Shown: in pieces, positions 58,233 through 64,000 of the stretch
How positions within the stretch are numbered: the first letter of the stretch is position 1
Layout of the letters: every line of letters starts with the position of its first letter
Made by a program: the position numbers and the translations under genes
NCBI GenBank assembly: GCA_018296165.2
Contig: JACKQL020000119.1
Location: forward strand, 62,001 to 126,000
Direction of reading: 5' to 3'
Length of the DNA stretch: 64,000 bases
From: Termitomyces sp. T153
Taxonomy: Eukaryota > Basidiomycota > Agaricomycetes > Agaricales > Lyophyllaceae
The notes under the pieces: generated by a model
The model's database searches: none
What the model saw: only the letters and a program-made list of their open reading frames with translations
Told to the model about the DNA's origin: nothing

Positions 58233-58670
58233 TGTCATGACCTGCTCCCTAGACACCCAACCCTGTTTCTAGCCACCCTGATCCCCCAGAGTTACCCCCA
58301 ACACCCCCTCAAACTCTCCTGACCTTTGTCAACCCATGGTTCCCACTCCAGGTAACTCTGATGCTTCTCTGGCAAACCTTGATGGCCCTCTGGCTAACTC
58401 CAATGCCTTCCTTGCAGCCTTTGACACTTCCCCTGCCTCTCCTGAGCCCCTGAGACCCTCCCCCACTGTTCCTGAAACTGGTGTATGTCACCAGTTTGAC
58501 ATCCTGGTTTACTCAACCAGCTCTGGAGCATCACAATGATCCCAGAATGGCCCACATCGTCAACTGATCCCATCATGATCCCATTAGTATATCACTGCAG
58601 CCTGCCCCTTGAACACAACTGACACCTGTTAGCCCCACATGGCCTCAACAAGCCCTGCTGCCAGACACAC
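58233..58670 (+). mobile_element. LTR-B fragment, CpG-poor
   Basis: Begins TGTCATGACC and follows the other B LTRs for about 440 bp until cut by the family A LTR at 58671. Confidence 0.72.
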
Positions 58671-59032
58671 TGTCAGGGGACTTCCATTTCTAACCTCCAT
58701 CAGCTATTCCAGCATTTCTGCAGCTTGTTTGACATCTCCAGGGCTCATTCTAGAGATCTCTGGAGAACTGCAGAGATCTCCATATTACCTCACTAGTCAT
58801 TGTCCTAGGGTTAGGACTAGCTCCAGCCTTCTGTACAGTAGTTCCCATGCCTCTACTGTCTGCTGATATGCCATGCCAAGCAGCAGGAATTCTTAGACTT
58901 GTTCTCTTTAGATTTCTCTCTGCTAGGTGATTAGTTACTAATTGTATTGTTGTCTACTCTTGCTAATATACTTTGGATTCCCCTCTGCTAGCTGTGTGAC
59001 TCTGCTCTGCTGCCCCAGAAGTTGCCCCTACA
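58671..59032 (+). mobile_element. family A LTR, plus orientation
   Basis: 362 bp with TGTCAGGGGAC/CCCCTACA ends. It opens the plus-strand family A fragment that continues into the right arm. Confidence 0.75.
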
Positions 59033-59639
59033 GCAGAACAAGTCTCCCAAAACTGGTCTAGAAGCCTCTTATAGCCACAAGGAACCTCCAAGCCACTATC
59101 CATTGCTTCTCCATCAGGATTAGGCACCACAGGGTTCTATATCACAGCTCGCCAACTCAGACACACCCTCAGAGGCCCCAGCCTCATAGGACAAAGCCTG
59201 GACTTGCCTGCTACACCTGGAAACCCAGGTACAATTAATGCAATCATCTCTCACCCACCATACAACCAAACTCTCTACCCTCCATCAAAATACAGATCTT
59301 ATCTTCCAGTTGCTCCAGGCACTGCTCAAACACCTAACACCTACTTCTGCACCTCTCCTAGCTGTGGAACCAGCCTCAAATGTGTCTGCACCCATCTCTA
59401 TAGCTCTAGTGACCCTACAGCCATGGATCCCATGCTCTCCACTACCAGATGCATACAATGGTGCCTGTTCTAGCAGGGAATGCTTCTTTCAATCCTGCCT
59501 CACCTACATCCACCTCAGTAAAAACATCTTCAACTCTAATGCATTGAAAATAGCATGAGTACTGTTGTACATGAAGACTGGATGTGCCTCCACCTATGTG
59601 TTACAAGTTTTCTGTTGCTCCAGAGGTGTTAAAGGTTTT
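59033..59639 (+). pseudogene. family A Gag 5' part
   Basis: Gag remnants in two frames (LPDAYNGACSSRECFFQSCL, TYIHLSKNIFNSNALKIA). Interrupted at 59640 by a solo LTR-B; coding homology resumes at 60764. Confidence 0.78.
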
Positions 59640-60758
59640 TGTCAGGTTCCGCTGACCACAGGGGCTCAGCTACACTGGGCAAGTCCTTACTAGGTGGACA
59701 TGATTCCCTGCACTGACAACCGGGCACTCGGAGGTGTTCCAAACATTGGGGACTTGTGAGGATAGTTGGTGGAGATTGGTCTGAGCAAGTCCGGAGTGGT
59801 CCAGAGGAGTAGAGGATGAGTTGCAGGGATGGGGGACGGGCTTGGCGGGGTTCAGGCATAAGTCTGTGTGTGAGTATTGCGGGTGCGGAGGAGGCGGAGG
59901 CTACACAAATGATGGGAGCGGAGCCAGAGTTCTGATGGGGGATCAGTGGGGATTGATAGAGTTCAGAGCCAAGTGTGTAGCAAGGTCCGGAGTTGGAGAA
60001 AGAGTGTCGGAGGTTCATAATCATAATCACAGAGTTCATGAGGGCATTAGGGTTGAGAGGACTTGAGCACGATAGACAGAATCAAACAAGATGAGACGGA
60101 GTCAAACGAAATGAGATGGGGACGAGATGAGAACAAGAATAGATTCAGGTGGAGACATGGAACAATAACGAAATGATAATGGAATAGAGATGAGATAAGA
60201 CTGGGAGACTGAGAATAAGGAAAACAGAACACGAGACACAAAACACAAAACACGAGAAGGAACCAATCAGACCATAGGTAACGTTAAGCAATATCAAGAC
60301 TAGAGTATGAAGAGCTACTCTACGACTTATATACTGACTACGGGGGAGCTCTGGGGGACGTCGGCTGTGGCGGTGGGGCTTGGCGGAGCTCATTGGAGTT
60401 GATGGGTGTCGGTTGTGATCAAGGGGCAGGCCACGTTGATATGTTGATGGGATCACTTGGGAACGCGGGCCATCCCGAGGTTGTCATGATACTCTGGAGT
60501 GAGTTGGAGGAACCAGGGTGCTGACTTAATGACATGTTGATGAGGGTCAGGAACAGCGGAGGTGGTTCTCAGGGTTCAGGAAATCCAGGAAAGGCGTCGG
60601 CGGCTGTGGAGAAGACATCGGAGTTATCCAGGGGGCCGTCGGAGTTAGCCAGAATAGGCATGGAGGGTGGGGGAAAGTTGGCGGGGCATCAGGGGGAACT
60701 CCAGGGAAGTGGGCAAGTTGAGAATGGTGTGCAGAGGTCCAGGGAAAGGGTCATGACA
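59640..60758 (-). mobile_element. solo LTR-B with 5-bp target duplication
   Basis: 1119 bp from TGTCAGGTTCC to GGGTCATGACA on the + strand, flanked by GTTTT (59635-59639) and GTTTT (60759-60763). No internal region, so this is a solo LTR formed by LTR-LTR recombination. It is inserted in family A Gag and keeps many CpGs, while the sequence on both sides has few. Confidence 0.9.
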
Positions 60759-60763
60759 GTTTT

Positions 60764-62073
60764 CCATACTGGGCTAACTTCAAGAAGGACTTCCATGTGG
60801 AGTTCTTCCTGCTAGACCCCACTAAGACTGTGGCCTTGACGCTACTTGTGGAGGGCTGCCTAGATGATGAAAAGATTGTTTTATGGTATAAGGTGGCTCA
60901 GGATCAGTAACAACTCATGGAGATCCAGAGAGAGCTCTGCCACCCACATTCCATGTTGTGCCCAGCTCTAGTCACCAGTTTCTGCCACCATGCACCTGCT
61001 TGTTCCATGCCAGCCCCTACTCCTGCCATCCCTGTAACATGACCCCTGCCACCAGGTATTCCTATGGACATGTACACAGCCAGGCAGCTCTGTGCTGTGC
61101 CACTACTGTGCCAGAGATGCCAGAAGCCTGAGCACTTTGCATGACACTGCCCCTTGGTTCTGGAGGTACCTTACCTCTTCACAGCAGAACAGGAGGAACT
61201 CCTCCTGCGGCTGCTGGCTGCAAAGGATGCTGCCAGAGCTCTGTCACCAGATGAGCTAACACCAGAGTTGACCCCAGAGGAGATCAGCATGTGCACGTCA
61301 CCCCTGGAGCTAGAGGAGGATTTTTAGTTGAGCAATGGATGAGGTGTATGCCTCTGTTGCTGAGTGGTAACAGGTTCTCATGTCTGTCAATACAAAATGA
61401 GATTGCCCTTTCCAATGCTCTTCATTCTGAGACAGAAGAACTCCAATGTTCCCCTCCAGACATACAAATACCAACTCTGGAGCCCTAGCCAAGCTCCCCA
61501 ACACCTCCTAGGGTCCGCACCAAATGCCCCAACAGTACATAATGGCTTCCAGCCAGTCTGCCAACTCCCTGTGCCTTGATGTGGAGATAGAGACCACAGA
61601 CACCCAGCAAACCTGTGGAGTCACTGCTCCTTTGGATAGCAGAGCAACAGGACTGTTTTTGGACTCAGAGTTTGTCAAACACCATGGCCTGACCATGCAG
61701 CCCCTCCCCAAGCCCATTCCATTCTACAACATCAACAGAACAGAACACCCAACAAAGCAGGCACCATCAGCTCTATAGTTGACCTTGTCCTCCATTATTG
61801 GAATCATGCAGAACATGCTGTTTTTGTCATTACCAGCTTGGGTAGGCAGGACATTTGCATTTGCTCTTCCAAGTCTCTGATGGCTTCTCCTGTCTTCTTC
61901 ATTAAGAAGAAGGATGGCTCACTCCAATTGGTCCAGGATTATTGGGTTCTCAATGCCATGATAGTGAAGAACTGCTACCCCCTCCCTCCCATCTCCAAGC
62001 TCATCAACAACCTTTGGGGTGCACAATACTACACTAAACTGGATATCCAGTGGGGCTACAACAATGTGTGTAT
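60764..62073 (+). pseudogene. family A gag-protease-RT fragment, right arm
   Basis: Gag C-terminal part and zinc-knuckle remnant (CQRCQKPEHFA near 61100), protease start (61524-61778), the protease-RT deletion junction and RT to GYNNVC. At four positions where it differs from the left arm it agrees with the 44-kb copy. Confidence 0.82.
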
Positions 62074-62317
62074 CGACAACCAGTCCACTATATCTGTCTC
62101 AAAGCAGCCAGAACATATGGACTGCCTCAAGCATCTTGATCAGCACTGGTTCTGGCTTTGTCAAGCCATCACCAACAGAAAGATCAAGCCCATTTACATC
62201 GCCTATAAGGACATGGTTGCAGACCTGCTCACTAAAACTCTTGCATGCAATGTCATCAACAAACTTCAGAGGAAAATGGGCATAGTTGGGGAATTTTCAA
62301 GGGATGAACTCCAGTGA
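62074..62317 (+). pseudogene. copia-E RNase H tail, right copy
   Basis: Same as 54101-54345 in the other orientation, ending at a TGA. 62318-62344 leads to the purine tract before the LTR. Confidence 0.85.
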
Positions 62318-62344
62318 CGTTGTAGGCACTCTAACAGGTGGGAG

Positions 62345-62690
62345 TGTTGCAGTTATATGAGAGAGTGCCACATCTCACCGATAAGTTCATTCACCCTCAC
62401 GTGATAGAGTAGCTCAATTTTTGTACCCTGGATTCCGTGGTCTTTGTCTTTACACCACAGACATCCAGTCGTCGTACTCCCTATTGAGCAGTCCTCTAGT
62501 CCTTCGGCCTCAGTCTGTCCCCTGTGCGCAAATAGCTGCAACAACGAGTTCCTAGTTGTTTTGGGTTTTAGTCAATAATACTATTAAACACTTTCAATAA
62601 TGCAACGTCTCAAACTAATGCATAAATCATATAAAATTATATACTATTATTTACAGTCTACATGAGCTTCTGGTAACTAAGCCTCCAACA
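62345..62690 (+). mobile_element. copia element E LTR, right copy
   Basis: Identical in extent to 53728-54073. Followed by the same 57-60 bp spacer with hairpin, then oxidase intron homology. Confidence 0.72.
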
Positions 62691-62750
62691 AAGTTTGATC
62701 GGTTGATCTGATCAATTGACGGCATCAAACTTACTGTTCGTAATCACCAG

Positions 62751-63863
62751 GTATGACTCCCTAATCCGTGATCGCAAGAGGATTTCGACTTTGACTCCAA
62801 CAGGCCACTGTCGTCACCGCTGATGGGTCCATCCTGACTACCAGTGACACTGAGAATCCGGATCGTTCCTTTGGAATTCGAGGTGGTCGATGTGATTTTG
62901 AAATAGTGACAGAGTTCGTGCTTAGGCTTCACCCGCAAAGGGAAAAGGTCTACGCTGGCATGCTTGTGTTCCCACCACCTATGCTGGAGAAACTTGTCAA
63001 TGTCACCCAGAAATGGTCGGAAAGAACTGGAGAGAAGGAAGCGATGATGCAGGTATTGACGACGGGGCCCGATGGCAAGGCAAGTAACTTCCCAAGCTGT
63101 GTTGTTGAGCTATTTTACGTGTTATCGTGGCTGAAGGACGTGAAAATTCCAAAGCTTTCTTCGACCTTGGTATGTATAACCGTACCTGAATGCTGCAGAC
63201 TCTTATTTGAATCTCCTTCAGGTCCTGTTGCCGATTTCACTAAGGAAAATCCATACGAAGAGCTCGACACGTTACAGGTAAAGTATAGCGAATTGATATG
63301 ATCTCGTTCAATCATGAAATAATTCTATCTCCAGAGCTAAAAGCAATTCCACGGGCAAGGGATGTATATGAAAGGGATTGCCCAACGCAAACCAGACTTT
63401 GAATCGATCACTAAAGCTTTTGATCACGTACAGAATGTCTCTGTGCCTGAATTCAAGGCTAACATTCTTTTTGAGTACTTTCCCCTCGCCAAAATCAATG
63501 CTGTATCATCAAACAGTATTGTATTTCGGCGAGATCCGATGTTCAGTGTGCTGGTGCTTATGAACTGGACAGAGAACACGGAAGAAAATTCGGAGCGCGG
63601 GAGAATGTGGAGCATGAACTCGCCAAATTCATTGTTGACAGACAGCAAGGAGTGTCGCCGACACAGATCTTGGGTTACAGCAACTACGATAAGCTCGCGA
63701 TTCGATCCTGGAGAATGTCCCGTTATACATGTGCGGAGCAGATCCCATGTCTGACAAGGCGAAGGCAATTTTCGCGGACAACTATCCTAGACTTCAGAAA
63801 ATCAAGAAACGCTATGACCCGGACAATATCTTCAGCAAATGGTTCCCTATTACTCCACCTTGA
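62751..63863 (+). pseudogene. FAD-linked oxidase pseudogene, copy 3
   Basis: Mirror copy of 52555-53667 with the same lesions (RGGRC, lost acceptor and deletion, TAA after exon 6, frameshift, deletion before MSDKAKA). Flanking spacer homologous to 6.0 kb continues to the window end. Confidence 0.9.
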
Positions 63864-64000
63864 TCCAGTCACGACCGAACAGGAATCTCGAGTTATGAAA
63901 GAGTACGTATTGCCCTTTTGTACGATCCCAAGGAAATGAATCGATGTACTGGATGCGTGATCGATGGGGTCTGTGTGGATCGTGCAGCAAAGTTACCAAT

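Larger units (their letters stand above)
60406..64000 (+). repeat. right arm of large inverted repeat
   Basis: Pairs with 52418-56012. Runs to the end of the window. The spacer between arms is 56013-60405, whose edges (56013-56207 and about 59433-59627) are also inverted copies once the rest of LTR-B is discounted. Confidence 0.92.

Noticed and set aside
4777..64000. Three functional FAD oxidase genes
   Set aside because: Only 4198-5951 splices into a full protein. The other two share the same truncation and lesions.

Overview
The window looks like a TE-rich region of an Agaricomycete (mushroom-forming basidiomycete) nuclear genome. Reasons: spliced genes with introns of about 47-69 bp, an agaric-type F-box gene, a class I hydrophobin, a BCS1-like AAA ATPase, and KDZ, Plavaka/CACTA, Ty3 and Ty1-copia elements typical of that group. 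No tools were run. Gene models come from hand splicing with frame checks, and family names from recognised motifs.

Layout: (1) 1-9.3 kb is host DNA: an F-box gene (-), a conserved membrane/coiled-coil gene (+), an intact eight-exon berberine-bridge-type FAD oxidase (+), a long spacer and a decayed hydrophobin. (2) 9.3-16.2 kb is a stack of retroelement pieces: copia-D, an LTR of family B, and gag-protease of family A. (3) 16.2-25.8 kb is one full-length minus-strand chromodomain-type Ty3 element (family C) with matching 5-bp target duplications, interrupted by a SINE-like insertion. (4) 25.8-30.8 kb is host DNA with an intact BCS1-like gene and a C-terminal remnant of an MSS51-like gene. (5) 30.8-48.4 kb is CpG-poor: fragments of GUT2 and BCS1-like genes, a KDZ transposase tail, an LTR-B, a family A Ty3 element (38.2-46.2 kb) carrying a nested 2.5-kb CACTA-like transposon, 122-bp tandem repeats and a TA-flanked MITE. 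(6) 48.4-53.7 kb is an inverted paralogue of 4.8-9.3 kb. Here the hydrophobin gene is apparently intact and the oxidase is a pseudogene. (7) 53.7-64 kb is a nested copia/Ty3 complex forming a nearly perfect inverted repeat (arms 52.4-56.0 and 60.4-64.0 kb), so the broken oxidase appears again at the right end.

Main observations: CpG dinucleotides are almost absent from most TE blocks but normal in host blocks, and borders of this depletion lie inside units with a single history. Element C is the clearest case: 14 of 15 CpGs of one LTR are TpG or CpA in the other, yet the right half of the same insertion is CpG-rich. The two host paralogues have decayed reciprocally (oxidase kept in one, hydrophobin in the other). 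The palindrome carries traces of BIR-like duplication, later deletion and a conversion-like patch. I see no CRISPR, rRNA or canonical tRNA gene.
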